The notes below the pieces were generated by a model. It saw only the letters and a program-made list of their open reading frames with translations, was not told the origin of the DNA and made no database searches. Shown piece by piece: positions 44,183-53,804 of a stretch of 64,000 nt of DNA. Position 1 is the stretch's first letter, and the number at the start of each line of letters is the position of its first letter. The translations under genes were made by a program, and so were the position numbers. The stretch comes from Paragemmobacter amnigenus. GTDB taxonomy: Bacteria; Pseudomonadota; Alphaproteobacteria; Rhodobacterales; Rhodobacteraceae. The stretch covers positions 23,734-87,733 of the forward strand of contig NZ_JAAATX020000016.1 of NCBI RefSeq assembly GCF_009908265.2. The letters run 5' to 3'.

Positions 44183-47100
44183 TCAATGCGCGGGGTCGGG
44201 ATCCTCGGCCGGTTTCGCCATCTCCTTGCGCGAGATGAGCGTGTAGAAGGCAGGCACGACGAAGAGGGTGAAGACCGTCCCGATGGTGATGCCCGAAAAG
44301 ATCACCAGCCCGACCGAATAGCGCGCCGCCGCCCCTGCCCCGTCCGCGATGATCAGCGGGATCACCCCCAGCGCCATGGCGGCTGTGGTCATCAGGATCG
44401 GGCGCAGGCGGACCTTGGCTGCGGCCACGATGGCATCGCGCGCCGAAAGCCCGCGCTCGCGCCGCGACTGGTTGGCGAATTCCACCAGCAGGATGCCGTG
44501 CTTTGTGATCAGCCCGATCAGCGTGATCAGCCCCACCTGCGTGTAGATGTTCAGCGTCCCCAGCCCCACGTTCAGGGGCACGATGGCGCCGAAGATCGAC
44601 AGGGGCACCGACATCATGATGATGAAGGGATCGCGGAAGCTTTCGAACTGCGCGGCCAGCACCAGATAGATCACCACGACCGCCAGACCGAAGGCCAGAA
44701 GGATGGTGTTGCCCTCCGTCACCTCAAGCCGCGACTGGCCGGCATAGTCGATGAAGAACCCGTCGGGCATCACCTTCTGCGCCTCGTCCACGATGATCTG
44801 CAACGCCTCGCCCGTGCTGACGCCGGGGATGGGCAGGGCCGACAGGGTGGTGGAGTTGAGCTGGTTGAACTGCTCCACCGAACCCGGGGCGACCTGCGTG
44901 TCGACGGTCACCACCGCCGAGAGCGGCACCATCTGCCCCGTGGCCGAGCGGATGTAGAAATCCGTCAGACGCTCGGGGTTGTTCCGGTATTCCTGCGGCA
45001 CCTGCATGATGACGTCATAGCTGTTGGAATCGCGGTCGAACTGCGCCACCGATCCGCCGCCCACCAGCAGGCCCAGCGTCGTGCCGATGTCGCGCGCGGG
45101 CAGGTTCAGCGCCGCCGCGCGTTCGCGGTCGATCCTCAGCACGACCTGCGCGCTGTCATAGGACAGCGAGTTCTGCACGATGATGAACCGCCCCGAGGCC
45201 ATGGCGGCGGCCTTCACCTCTTCGGCCACCTCGAAGATGCGGTCCGAGGGGCCGGTGGATTGCAGCACCACCGACACCGGCAGCCCCCCGCCCGCGCCGG
45301 GCAGCGAGGGGGGCGCAAAGACGAAGGCCTGCACCCCCGCGATCTGGCCCAGCTTGCCCTGCAATTCCTGCTGGATCTCGGCCTGCGACCGGTCGCGTTC
45401 CGACCAGTCCTTGAAAGCCCAGAGCGCGATGCCCGAATTCGTCGCCCCGCCGAAGCCAACCACGCTGAAATTCGCGGAAAGCTCGGGCAGGTCCTGCGTC
45501 AGGGCGCGCATCTGGTCGATATAGGTGCGGGTATATTCCGAAGTCGCATAGGGCGGCGCGTTGACGAAGGAGAAGAGCGCGCCCGAATCCTCTTCCGGTG
45601 CCAGCTCGGTCGAGGTCTTGGAGAAGAGGTACCCCGTCAGCCCCATCAGCACGACGACGATCAGGATGGTGACAGGCCGGTAGTCGAGCGAAGCGGACAC
45701 CCGCCGTTCGTACCACCCCGCCAGCCGGTCGAAGCCGCGATCCACCGCGATCTGAAAGCGGGAATGGCCGCCCTTCTGCAACAGGCGGGCCGACATCATC
45801 GGCGTGATGGTGACCGCGACGATGCCCGAGATGATGACGGCACCCGCCAGCGTCACCGCAAACTCGCGGAACAGCGCGCCGGTCAGGCCGCCGGTAAAGG
45901 CAAGGGGGGCAAAGACGGCGGCCAGGGTGATGGTCATGGCCACCACCGCCCCGAAGATTTCCTTCATCCCCATGAAGGCCGCCTGAATGGGTCGGAAGCC
46001 TTCCTCGATATGGCGGTGGATGTTTTCCACTACGACGATGGCGTCATCGACCACCAGCCCGATGGCCAGAACCATCGCCAAGAGCGACAGCAAGTTGATC
46101 GAATAGCCGAAGATGTAGAGCACGAAGAGTACGCCCAGAAGCGACAACGGGATCGTGACGACGGGCATCAGCACCGACCGGAACGACCCGAGGAACAGCA
46201 GGATGATCAGGATCACGATGCCAACCGCTTCGGCGATGGTCTTGAACACCTCGCCAATCGACGCGCTGATCTGTTCGGTCGCGTCATACATCAGCGTCAG
46301 CTTCATCCCGTCCGGCAGGCCGTTCTGGATCAGCGGCAGTTCCGCCAGCACGGCGGCCGACATGTCCAGCGGGTTCGCCCCCGGTGTCGGAAAGACCCCG
46401 ATGAAGGTGCCCGGCTCGCCGTTGAAGTTCACGATGGTGTCGGTCGACTCCGCCGCCAGTTCCACCCGCGCCACATCGGCCAGACGCACCACATCGGCCC
46501 CGTTGCCCTTGATCGGCAGGGCGGCAAAGGCCTCGGGCGTGCGCAGCGTGGTTTCCATCGTGATGGAATAGGTGGTGTATTCCCCCTCCGTCCGGCCCGG
46601 CGCGGCAAGGAAGTTCGCGTTGTTGATCGCACCCAGAACCTCGGCCGCCGTGACGCCGCGCCCCGCAAGGCGGATCGGGTCGATCCAGACGCGCATCGCA
46701 TAGGTCTGCCCGCCCAGCACCTGGATCTCGGCCACGCCGGGGATGGTGGACATGCGCGGACGGATCACCCGCTCGATATATTCCGTCACCTGTTCCGACG
46801 TCATGTTGGGGTTCTGCATCGCCAGATACATGGTGGCGAAGGTCATCCCCGTGCCCTTGACGATGGTCGGGTCCTCCGCCTCGGACGGCAGGCGCGAGCG
46901 GACCTGCTGGACCTTCGACATCACCTCGGTCAGCGCCACGTCGGGGTTCGCCCCCAGCCGCATGTTGACGGTGACGGTCGAGGCCGAGGGGCGCGAGGAC
47001 GAGGTGATGTAATCCACATTCTCGGTCGTCGCGACCGCCGCCGCGATGGGCGAGGTGATGAAGCCCTGTATCAGGTCCGCCGAAGCGCCGGGATAGACCG

Positions 47101-47245
47101 TGGTGATGGTGATCACCGTCTCGTCCACCTTGGGATATTCGCGGATCTGCAGGCTGGAAAAGCCCTGAAGCCCCAGCAGCAGGATCAGCAGGCCCAGCAC
47201 CGTCGACAGGACGGGGCGCTTGATGAAGATGTCGGACGGGCTCAT
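44183..47245 (-). CDS. RND efflux pump inner-membrane subunit (HAE1, AcrB-like)
   Basis: A 1020-residue proton-driven exporter. SPSDIFIKRPVLSTVLGLLI begins the first of twelve helices, and two large periplasmic loops follow helices 1 and 7. The helix-4 region LLSLLAMVLAIGLVVDDAIV carries the double Asp needed for proton transfer, followed by ENIHRHIEEG. ITLIGLITKHGILLVEFANQ is the matching segment of the second half. It pumps lipophilic drugs or toxic metabolites from periplasm or membrane. Its start overlaps the adaptor gene by 4 bp. No outer-membrane TolC-type gene is adjacent. Confidence 0.96.
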   Translation of the reverse strand: MSPSDIFIKRPVLSTVLGLLILLLGLQGFSSLQIREYPKVDETVITITTVYPGASADLIQGFITSPIAAAVATTENVDYITSSSRPSASTVTVNMRLGANPDVALTEVMSKVQQVRSRLPSEAEDPTIVKGTGMTFATMYLAMQNPNMTSEQVTEYIERVIRPRMSTIPGVAEIQVLGGQTYAMRVWIDPIRLAGRGVTAAEVLGAINNANFLAAPGRTEGEYTTYSITMETTLRTPEAFAALPIKGNGADVVRLADVARVELAAESTDTIVNFNGEPGTFIGVFPTPGANPLDMSAAVLAELPLIQNGLPDGMKLTLMYDATEQISASIGEVFKTIAEAVGIVILIILLFLGSFRSVLMPVVTIPLSLLGVLFVLYIFGYSINLLSLLAMVLAIGLVVDDAIVVVENIHRHIEEGFRPIQAAFMGMKEIFGAVVAMTITLAAVFAPLAFTGGLTGALFREFAVTLAGAVIISGIVAVTITPMMSARLLQKGGHSRFQIAVDRGFDRLAGWYERRVSASLDYRPVTILIVVVLMGLTGYLFSKTSTELAPEEDSGALFSFVNAPPYATSEYTRTYIDQMRALTQDLPELSANFSVVGFGGATNSGIALWAFKDWSERDRSQAEIQQELQGKLGQIAGVQAFVFAPPSLPGAGGGLPVSVVLQSTGPSDRIFEVAEEVKAAAMASGRFIIVQNSLSYDSAQVVLRIDRERAAALNLPARDIGTTLGLLVGGGSVAQFDRDSNSYDVIMQVPQEYRNNPERLTDFYIRSATGQMVPLSAVVTVDTQVAPGSVEQFNQLNSTTLSALPIPGVSTGEALQIIVDEAQKVMPDGFFIDYAGQSRLEVTEGNTILLAFGLAVVVIYLVLAAQFESFRDPFIIMMSVPLSIFGAIVPLNVGLGTLNIYTQVGLITLIGLITKHGILLVEFANQSRRERGLSARDAIVAAAKVRLRPILMTTAAMALGVIPLIIADGAGAAARYSVGLVIFSGITIGTVFTLFVVPAFYTLISRKEMAKPAEDPDPAH

Positions 47246-48369
47246 TCGTCGCCCCCGCCGATGGCGTCGCCCGTGGCGGTGGCGGCGGGGTTCACGCTGT
47301 TATCCACGATGGCGGGCTGGCCGTTCGACAGGCGGTTCTGCCCTGCGGTGACGATCTGGTCACCGGGGGCCACGCCTTCGGCGATTTCCACCACCCCGCC
47401 CGACCGGCGGCCGGGCGTGACGAAGACCTGCCGCACCTCCAGCTGTTCGGCATCCGCCTCGGACGGGCGGACGACATAGACGTAATCGCCGTAAAGACTG
47501 GTCGAAAGCGCGGTCTGCGGCAGGGCGATGACGCCCTCTTCCGCCGGAAGCTCCACCCGGATGCGGACGAACTGGCCGGGGGTCAGCTTGCCGCCCGCAT
47601 TGGCGATGGACCCGCGCAGCGCGACAAGGCGCGTGGCGGGATCGACGCGCGGGTCGATCCCCGTCAGCGCGCCGGGGAAGGATTCATCCAGCCCCTCGAT
47701 CCGGACCTCGATCCTCTGGCCGATGGTCAGCTTGGGCAGGTCCTGTTCCGGCAGGCTGAAATCGACGCGCATGGTGGACAGGTCCTGAAGCGTGGCGACG
47801 ATGGTGCCGGGCGCCACATATTGCCCTACATCCACGCGCGGCAGGCCGATGGTGCCGGCAAAGGGGGCGGAAAGCTGGCGCTGTTCCAGCACGGCCAGCG
47901 CGCGGGCAAGCTGCGCCTCGGCCGCCTGCGCCGCCGCCTGCGTCTGGTCGAGCGAGACATTGGTCGTCACCCCCCGCCGCGTCAGGTCCTGCGCGCGGGC
48001 GAGGTTGCCTTTTTCCAGATCGGCCTGCGTGCGGGCGGCCTCGACATCGGCCTTCTGCACCACGTCATCCAGGCGCATCAGCAGCGCGCCCGCCTGAACC
48101 TGCGTGTTCGGCGCGAAGGCGATCTCCTTGACCACACCTGCCGTCTCGACCGTCAGGTCCACGCCCTGCGCCGCGTTCACGGTGCCGATCGCCTCGATGC
48201 TGGGGGTCCATGTCACGGGCCTTGCCTCGACCGTGGACACTGTCGCGGGCTGCTGGGGCATGTTGGCGAAGATCTGCGCGATCATGTTGTCGCGGAACAG
48301 GTTGAAGCCGACAAGGCCGCCCCCGACGATCCCCAGAAGCACGATGGCGATGATGAAACGCTTGACCAT
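47242..48369 (-). CDS. RND efflux periplasmic adaptor subunit (AcrA/MexE-like)
   Basis: A 375-residue membrane-fusion protein. An N-terminal membrane segment (about 5-25) without a lipobox anchors it. The split lipoyl domain (VDLTVETAGVVKEIAFAPNT and PFAGTIGLPRVDVGQYVAPG) flanks a short coiled coil (about 95-150). A beta-barrel and a membrane-proximal domain follow. It links the RND subunit to an outer-membrane channel. It is the first gene of a two-gene operon. I see no TetR or MarR gene next to it, so regulation is encoded elsewhere or absent. Confidence 0.95.
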   Translation of the reverse strand: MVKRFIIAIVLLGIVGGGLVGFNLFRDNMIAQIFANMPQQPATVSTVEARPVTWTPSIEAIGTVNAAQGVDLTVETAGVVKEIAFAPNTQVQAGALLMRLDDVVQKADVEAARTQADLEKGNLARAQDLTRRGVTTNVSLDQTQAAAQAAEAQLARALAVLEQRQLSAPFAGTIGLPRVDVGQYVAPGTIVATLQDLSTMRVDFSLPEQDLPKLTIGQRIEVRIEGLDESFPGALTGIDPRVDPATRLVALRGSIANAGGKLTPGQFVRIRVELPAEEGVIALPQTALSTSLYGDYVYVVRPSEADAEQLEVRQVFVTPGRRSGGVVEIAEGVAPGDQIVTAGQNRLSNGQPAIVDNSVNPAATATGDAIGGGDE

Positions 48370-48529
48370 GACAAAGGCCTTCCTGCCAAAGGGCCGCCGG
48401 ACCGCCGTCCGGTGACTGCCGAAAAATTCCTGCGTCCTGCATTTACCTTGGCTTCGGCAAAGTCAACATTTCCGCCCCCCGCCGCGGGCAGATCGCGGGG
48501 ATGACGGGGCCAAATCCCCTGCCCTGCTG

Positions 48530-48581
48530 CATTTTCCGTCACCAAATATCCTCGGGGGGTGCGGGGGGCAGACGGCCCCCC
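48530..48581 (-). repeat. Dispersed intergenic repeat, copy C
   Basis: On the minus strand it reads hairpin (GGGGGGC/GCCCCCC, 48563-48581), CACCCCCCGAGGATATTTGG, then GACGGAAAATG. The GGATATTTG and GACGGAAAATG blocks match copy A exactly. It lies in the 287-bp gap between the efflux adaptor and the VOC gene, pointing away from VOC and towards the adaptor start. Confidence 0.65.
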
Positions 48582-48656
48582 GCGGGCGGGACCCGTCGCA
48601 TCCTATTGCTTGCGGCCCGCGCTTCTGCCAGAGGCGACGGGAAGAAGGGCCGAACC

Positions 48657-49340
48657 ATGACCGCAGACGCGACCATCATCCCCGAACTCGCCGTCACCGA
48701 CAGGACGGCCGCCACCGCGCTGCTTTTGCGGGTCTTCGGCTTTTCTGATGCGGGGGGTGGCCTGCTGCGGCTGGGGTCGCAAACGGTGGCGCTCGTGGGG
48801 GCGGATGCGCCCGCAGGCCATGGCAAGATCGACCATCTGGCGCTGTCGGTGGCGGATGTGGATGCGACGCTGGCCGCGCTGATCGCGCGCGGGGCAGAGC
48901 TTGAGGGCACCACCCCCGACGGCCCGCGCGAGATCGCGGAATTCTGGGGCACGGGCGTGCGATACGTCTTCCTGCGCGGCCCCGAAGGCGCGCGGATCGA
49001 GCTTTGCGCGCGGCGCGGCCCTGCGGCGGCGGCGGGCATCGCGGGGCATGACCATATCGGCATCCCCTGCACCGATATCGCGGCAAGCGAGCGGTTCTTC
49101 CGCGACCTCGGCCTGACACCCCTTGCCGCCGTCGATCTGGACCGCCCCGAAGGCGTGACCCATGTCCGCTTCCTGCGCCATGGCGAGAGTGTCGTGGAAC
49201 TTTACGGCCCGCCCGACCTGCGCGGCAGGGCGGCGCCCTTTGCCGCCAACGCCCTGTGGCGCGGGCTGCGGATGACAGGCACGGGTCAGCCGGCGGGAGA
49301 GCGGACGGGTCCGGACGGTCTGCGCGTCACGCTCCTGTAA
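48657..49340 (+). CDS. VOC superfamily (glyoxalase/dioxygenase-fold) protein
   Basis: A 227-residue protein with two VOC modules, best seen as KIDHLALSVADVDATLAALI and HDHIGIPCTDIAASERFFRD, each opening with a His ligand on the first strand. Glu residues near RIELCARRG and VVELYGPPD could complete a metal site. VOC enzymes include glyoxalase I, extradiol dioxygenases and resistance proteins; which applies is not visible. GAAGAAGG precedes the ATG. The 3' end overlaps the convergent phosphatase gene by 14 bp. Confidence 0.85.
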   Translation: MTADATIIPELAVTDRTAATALLLRVFGFSDAGGGLLRLGSQTVALVGADAPAGHGKIDHLALSVADVDATLAALIARGAELEGTTPDGPREIAEFWGTGVRYVFLRGPEGARIELCARRGPAAAAGIAGHDHIGIPCTDIAASERFFRDLGLTPLAAVDLDRPEGVTHVRFLRHGESVVELYGPPDLRGRAAPFAANALWRGLRMTGTGQPAGERTGPDGLRVTLL

Positions 49341-49980
49341 ACCGCGCGACCAGCGCGGGCAGGTCGTCCCAATGGTCGAAGGCCGCGTCATGCGGCAGGT
49401 CGGCCACCGGCGTCTTGCGATAGCCGCCGGTGAACAGCAGGAACGGCACCCCTGCCCGTTCCGCCGTTTCGGCATCGACCTCGCTATCCCCCACGAACAG
49501 CACCACACCGCCGCCGATACGCGCCACCGCCTCGTGCAGGGGGGCGGGGTCGGGTTTGCGGACGGGCAGCGTGTCGCCGCCCACGATCACCGGAAAATGC
49601 CCGGTCCAGCCCATCTGCGCCAGAAGCGCCCGCGTCGGCCCCTCTGGCTTGTTGGTGCAAAGACCCTTGGGCAGGTCCAGCCGCGCCAGCGCCGCCGCCA
49701 CCCCGTCATAGGGGCGGGTCAGGCCGCCGGGATCATGTTCATAGCGTTCGATGAACCGTGCGCATAGGTCCGCATGGCGGGCGGGATCGTCCCCCATCCC
49801 CATCGCCGCCATCACCCGCGTGACGAGAACCGGCACGCCATTGCCGATGAAGCCGCGCACGGTGTGGAAGGGGAGTGGCTCCATCCCCTCTTCCACCAGC
49901 AGCGCGGCGACGCCCGCATGGATGTCGGGCGCGCTGTCGACCAGCGTGCCGTCCAGATCGAAGAGGATCGCGCGCGCCAT
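49327..49980 (-). CDS. gph: HAD family phosphatase, phosphoglycolate phosphatase-like
   Basis: A 217-residue HAD hydrolase. Motif I is FDLDGTLVDSAP with nucleophile Asp8 and acid/base Asp10. Motif II is CTNKPEG, motif III Lys in PVRKPDPAPL, and motif IV FVGDSEVDAETA. CTNKP is typical of Gph, which hydrolyses 2-phosphoglycolate arising from photorespiration or DNA repair. It follows the DAO-type oxidase gene after 4 bp, so the two are cotranscribed; a shared pathway is not obvious. Confidence 0.88.
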   Translation of the reverse strand: MARAILFDLDGTLVDSAPDIHAGVAALLVEEGMEPLPFHTVRGFIGNGVPVLVTRVMAAMGMGDDPARHADLCARFIERYEHDPGGLTRPYDGVAAALARLDLPKGLCTNKPEGPTRALLAQMGWTGHFPVIVGGDTLPVRKPDPAPLHEAVARIGGGVVLFVGDSEVDAETAERAGVPFLLFTGGYRKTPVADLPHDAAFDHWDDLPALVARFTGA

Positions 49981-49984
49981 CCCC

Positions 49985-51367
49985 TCACCGCCCCGTCAGC
50001 CAGTTGCCCAGCTTCGCCAGACGCGAGGGCGGGCCGCCCGTCGCCGCCTCGTGCCGGTCGGCCAGATTGTAAAGCGCATACATTCCCCGCACCCCCAGCC
50101 AGCGCAGCGGTTCGGGTTCCCACTTCCGCACCGGACGGTTGACCCATGGCAGGCGGACAAGGTCGCTGTCCCGCGCCAGCACAAGATCGGCCAGCGTCCG
50201 CCCCGACAGGTTCGAGGTGGACACCCCCACCCCCACATAGCCGCCCGCAAAGCCCATCCCCGTCGCTCCGTCATAGCCCACCGTCGCGCACCAGTCGCGC
50301 GGCACGCCAAGGACGCCGCACCAGGCATGGTCGATGCGGTAATTCCGGGTCACGGGGAAATGGCGGTGCAGGATCGCGGTCAGCCGCCGCACCGTTTCCG
50401 CATCCGGCACGCCGGACGTGTCGGTGCGCGACCCGAAACGGTAGGGCACGCCCCGCGCGCCCACCGTGATGCGCCCCTCGCGCGTACGCTGGCAATAGCA
50501 ATAGGCATTGGCGAAATCGCCAAGGATTTCGTGGCCCTGCCAACCGATCTGCTCCCATGCCTCGGGCGGCAGGGGTTCGGTGGCGATCTGGGCGGAATTC
50601 AGCGGCAGCCACTCGCGCCGCAGGCCCGGGAGGCCCGCGGTGAAACCTTCGGTGCAGCGCAGGATATGGCGGGCGCGGACGGTGCCTCGGTCGGTCGTGA
50701 CCTGCCGCGGGGCGATGGCGGTGACGGTCGTGCCCTCGCAGATGCGCACCCCCATCCCCTCGACCACCCGCGCCAGACCGCGCGCCAGTTTCGCAGGCTG
50801 CACCCGCGCCACGCCTTCGACCACCATCGCGCCCAGCGCGCCGGGGATGTTCACGCGGCTGCGCGTCTGGCCCGCGCCGATCACATGGACGCGGTTCTCG
50901 CCCCAGTGCCGCCGGTGCGCCACCTCGCCCTCCACCCGCGCCATCTGGGCGGGGGTGACGGCCACCATCAATTCGTCCGTCCGCAGGATGTCGGCCTCGA
51001 TCCCCTCGGCCCCCGCCACGCGGATAACCTCGTCCACCGTGCCGTTCATGGCCTGCACCATGGCGCGCACGGCCCCCTCGGACGAGGTTTTCAGGTATTT
51101 CTCATGGCTCCACGCAAAGCCACCCGTCAGCCACCCGCCATTGCGCCCCGACGCGCCGAAGCCTGCGAAGTCACGCTCGCAGACGATGATCGACAGATGG
51201 GGCGCGGCCTGTTTCAGGTAATAGGCCGACCACAGGCCGGTATAGCCCGCACCGATGATGCAGACATCGGCCTCGGCATCGCCATCAAGGGCGGGGCGGC
51301 GGGTGTCGGGCAGGCCGATATCGGCATACCAGAAGGAAACGTCACCAAGTCGGGCAGGCTGTGTCAT
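49985..51367 (-). CDS. FAD-dependent oxidoreductase, DAO family (PuuB/gamma-glutamylputrescine-oxidase-like)
   Basis: A 460-residue flavoprotein: VCIIGAGYTGLWSAYYL is the FAD Rossmann loop, FGASGRNGGWLTGGFAW is the R-N-G-G-W motif of the PuuB/OrdL group, and GVLGVPRDWCATVGY with GYVGVGVSTSNLSGRTLADL completes the C-terminal FAD contacts. Relatives oxidise amines or N-substituted amino acids, releasing an aldehyde and hydrogen peroxide or passing electrons on. It is the first gene before gph. The four-hairpin array lies just upstream. Confidence 0.92.
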   Translation of the reverse strand: MTQPARLGDVSFWYADIGLPDTRRPALDGDAEADVCIIGAGYTGLWSAYYLKQAAPHLSIIVCERDFAGFGASGRNGGWLTGGFAWSHEKYLKTSSEGAVRAMVQAMNGTVDEVIRVAGAEGIEADILRTDELMVAVTPAQMARVEGEVAHRRHWGENRVHVIGAGQTRSRVNIPGALGAMVVEGVARVQPAKLARGLARVVEGMGVRICEGTTVTAIAPRQVTTDRGTVRARHILRCTEGFTAGLPGLRREWLPLNSAQIATEPLPPEAWEQIGWQGHEILGDFANAYCYCQRTREGRITVGARGVPYRFGSRTDTSGVPDAETVRRLTAILHRHFPVTRNYRIDHAWCGVLGVPRDWCATVGYDGATGMGFAGGYVGVGVSTSNLSGRTLADLVLARDSDLVRLPWVNRPVRKWEPEPLRWLGVRGMYALYNLADRHEAATGGPPSRLAKLGNWLTGR

Positions 51368-51433
51368 GGGCGCAGAGTAGCGGCGCGGCGCGGTCTGTCA
51401 TATCCCGAAACGACAGGACCACCGCCGCGCAGG

Positions 51434-51549
51434 GCGTTTTCTGACACAGAAAACGCGACGGAATTTGACGCAAATTCCGCGCCCGCCCGAAGGTCATGGC
51501 CCGAAATCTGCGTCAGATTTCGAGGCGGAGTTTGCGTCAAACTCCGCCT
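51434..51549. repeat. Array of four pentaloop hairpins with a shared apex motif
   Basis: Four perfect inverted repeats stand close together: 51434-51456 (9-bp stem, loop GACAC), 51459-51479 (8 bp, GACGC), 51502-51522 (8 bp, GCGTC) and 51523-51549 (11 bp, GCGTC). All loops are 5 nt and three carry GCGTC or its complement, closed by TTT/AAA or TCT/AGA. Stems differ in sequence, so structure plus apex is what is shared. The array fills the gap between gcdH and the DAO-oxidase gene, downstream of the former and upstream of the latter. Confidence 0.8.
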
Positions 51550-51555
51550 GCGCCG

Positions 51556-52779
51556 TCAGAAGAACGCCTGCACGCCCGTGATCGCACGGCCAAGGATCAG
51601 CGCATGGATGTCATGCGTGCCCTCGTAGGTGTTCACCGTTTCAAGGTTCACCATGTGGCGCATGATCTGGAAATCCTCCTGGATCCCGTTGCCGCCATGC
51701 ATGTCCCGCGCCCAGCGCGCCGCCTCCAGCGCCTTGCCGCAATTGTTGCGCTTGATGATGGAAATCATCTCGGGCGCGGCATTCGCCTCGTCCAGCAGCC
51801 GCCCCACGCGGAGCGATGCCTGCAGGCCCAGCGAAATCTCGGTCATCATGTTCGCAAGCTTCAACTGGTAAAGCTGCGTCCCCGCGATCGGCTTGCCGAA
51901 CTGCTTGCGGTCAAGGCCATATTGCCGCGCGGCCTGCATGCAGAACTCTGCCGCCCCCATCACGCCCCAGGAAATGCCATAGCGCGCGCGGTTCAGGCAT
52001 CCGAAGGGCCCCTTCAGCCCCTCGACATTGGGCAGGAGCGCATCCTCGCCCACTTCCACATCCTTCATCACGATCTCGCCCGTGATGGAGGCCCGCAGCG
52101 ACAGCTTGCCGCCCACCTTCGGCGCAGAAAGGCCCTTCATGCCCTTCTCCAGCACGAAGCCCTTGATCTTGCCGCCATGCGCCTCGGACTTGGCCCAGAC
52201 GACGAAGACATCCGCGATGGGCGCGTTGGAAATCCACATCTTCGCGCCATTCAGGACGTAACCGTTGGCCGTCTTCTTCGCGACCGTCTTCATCCCCGCC
52301 GGATCGGACCCCGCATCGGGTTCGGTCAGGCCGAAGCAGCCGATCCATTCGCCGGACGCCAGCTTGGGCAGGTATTTCGCCCGCTGCGCCTCGGTTCCGT
52401 AGGCATAGATCGGATACATCACGAGGCTGGACTGCACCGACATCATGGACCGATAGCCGCTGTCCACCCGCTCCACTTCCCGCGCCACAAGGCCATAGGC
52501 CACATAGGACGCGCCCAACCCGCCATATTCCTCGGGGATCGTCACGCCCAGAAGGCCCATTTCGCCCATCTCGCGGAAGATGCCGGGATCCGTCTGCTCC
52601 TCGCGATAGGCGGCGGTCACGCGCGGTTGCAGCTTTTCCTGCGCATAGGCGCGGGCCGCATCGCGCAGCATCCGCTCTTCCTCGGTCAGCTGGTCGTTCA
52701 GGCGGAAGGGGTCTTCCCAGTCGAAGCGACCCAGATCGGGGGCGTCCTTGGCTTTCAGTTTCGGGGCATCAAGGCTCAT
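51556..52779 (-). CDS. gcdH: Glutaryl-CoA dehydrogenase
   Basis: A 407-residue acyl-CoA dehydrogenase that oxidises and decarboxylates glutaryl-CoA to crotonyl-CoA in lysine and tryptophan breakdown. GcdH-type marks are [18 protein letters not shown] at the start, [14 protein letters not shown], and the C-terminal [20 protein letters not shown], whose Glu386 is the catalytic base. The start [12 protein letters not shown] was preferred to a 36-codon longer frame without family character. A LysR gene diverges 128 bp away. The hairpin array directly follows the stop codon and could end transcription. Confidence 0.95.
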   Translation of the reverse strand: MSLDAPKLKAKDAPDLGRFDWEDPFRLNDQLTEEERMLRDAARAYAQEKLQPRVTAAYREEQTDPGIFREMGEMGLLGVTIPEEYGGLGASYVAYGLVAREVERVDSGYRSMMSVQSSLVMYPIYAYGTEAQRAKYLPKLASGEWIGCFGLTEPDAGSDPAGMKTVAKKTANGYVLNGAKMWISNAPIADVFVVWAKSEAHGGKIKGFVLEKGMKGLSAPKVGGKLSLRASITGEIVMKDVEVGEDALLPNVEGLKGPFGCLNRARYGISWGVMGAAEFCMQAARQYGLDRKQFGKPIAGTQLYQLKLANMMTEISLGLQASLRVGRLLDEANAAPEMISIIKRNNCGKALEAARWARDMHGGNGIQEDFQIMRHMVNLETVNTYEGTHDIHALILGRAITGVQAFF

Positions 52780-52907
52780 GATCCGTCTCCCATCCGTTTG
52801 GGGCATCGTGACAGCTGCGCGCGAGTCGCGCCACTTGCGGCTTGTATGGCGCATGGGATTGTGACTGAATAGCGAAACATCCTGCAAACATGTTGCGCAT
52901 CACTCAC

Positions 52908-53795
52908 ATGATTCCGCCCCGCCGTCACCTGCCCGCCCTGCCCGGCCTTCTGGCGCTGGAGGCGGTGGAGCGTCTGGGCACCGCCACCGCCGCCGCGCGC
53001 GAGTTGAACCTGACCCCCGGCGCCATCTCTCGCGCGCTGCAGGAGGTAGAGGCGCAACTGGGCACGCCGCTGATGATCCGCGACCGCCAGCGCCTGCGCC
53101 CAACACCCGCCGCGCGGGACTATGTGGCGCAGGTCCGCCGCGCGCTGGACACGCTGGGACAGGCCGCGCTGCGCCTGCGGTCAGGCGAGACGGGGGGGGC
53201 GCTGACACTCGCCATCCTGCCCGCCTTCGGGATGCACTGGCTGGCCCCGCGCCTTGCCGATTTCCGCGCGCGCCATCCGCAGGTGTCGCTCAGCCTTTCC
53301 ACCCGCCTGCGCCCCTTCGATATGGAGGCCGAGGGCTTCGATGCCGCCATCCATTACGGCCGCCCCGACTGGACAGGGGCCGAGCACCTGCTGCTCATGG
53401 AGGAAGAGGTGCAGGCCGTCTGCGCGCCGACCTTCCTGCCATCCCCCCTGACAGCGGCGGCGGGGATCATGGACCATCCGCTGTTGCAAATCGAAAGCCG
53501 GACGGGCGACTGGGGCCGGTGGCTGGCGGCACAGGGCGTGGCGGGGCAAAGGCCGGGGGGGATGCTCTTCGACCAGTTCGCCACGATGCAGCAGGCGGCG
53601 ATCCATGGTCTGGGCATCGCCCTTCTGCCGACATTCCTGATCTCGGACGATCTGCGCAGCCGGCGGCTTGTCCCCGCCTTCGGCCCGCCGGTGCGGGCGG
53701 CGGGCAGCTACTGGCTGGTCTGGCCGCGCGCCCTGCCCCCGCGCCCGCCCTTTGCCGCCTTCCGCGACTGGATCGACGGGCAGCGCCCGCGTTGA
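52908..53795 (+). CDS. LysR family regulator divergent from gcdH
   Basis: A 295-residue LysR protein: LPALPGLLALEAVERLGTAT, LNLTPGAISRALQEVE and GTPLMIRDRQRLRPT form the winged HTH, and the effector domain follows with FGMHWLAPRLADFRARHPQV. Its divergent position suggests a GcdR-type activator of glutaryl-CoA dehydrogenase, as described in Pseudomonas. An ATG at 52890 is an alternative, but it sits inside the palindrome AACATGTT (52887-52894), a possible operator, so the later start fits better. Neither has a clear ribosome-binding site. Confidence 0.88.
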   Translation: MIPPRRHLPALPGLLALEAVERLGTATAAARELNLTPGAISRALQEVEAQLGTPLMIRDRQRLRPTPAARDYVAQVRRALDTLGQAALRLRSGETGGALTLAILPAFGMHWLAPRLADFRARHPQVSLSLSTRLRPFDMEAEGFDAAIHYGRPDWTGAEHLLLMEEEVQAVCAPTFLPSPLTAAAGIMDHPLLQIESRTGDWGRWLAAQGVAGQRPGGMLFDQFATMQQAAIHGLGIALLPTFLISDDLRSRRLVPAFGPPVRAAGSYWLVWPRALPPRPPFAAFRDWIDGQRPR

Positions 53796-53804
53796 GCGGG
53801 GACA

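Noticed and set aside
44159..47479. An 1106-codon plus-strand frame opposite the RND pump gene
   Set aside because: Its composition is mostly Arg, Gly, His and Gln with no domain, while the minus strand encodes a complete AcrB-like protein over the same span.
51434..51549. The hairpin array as a CRISPR array
   Set aside because: There are no direct repeats of 23 bases or more with equal spacers, and no cas genes nearby; stems differ in sequence.
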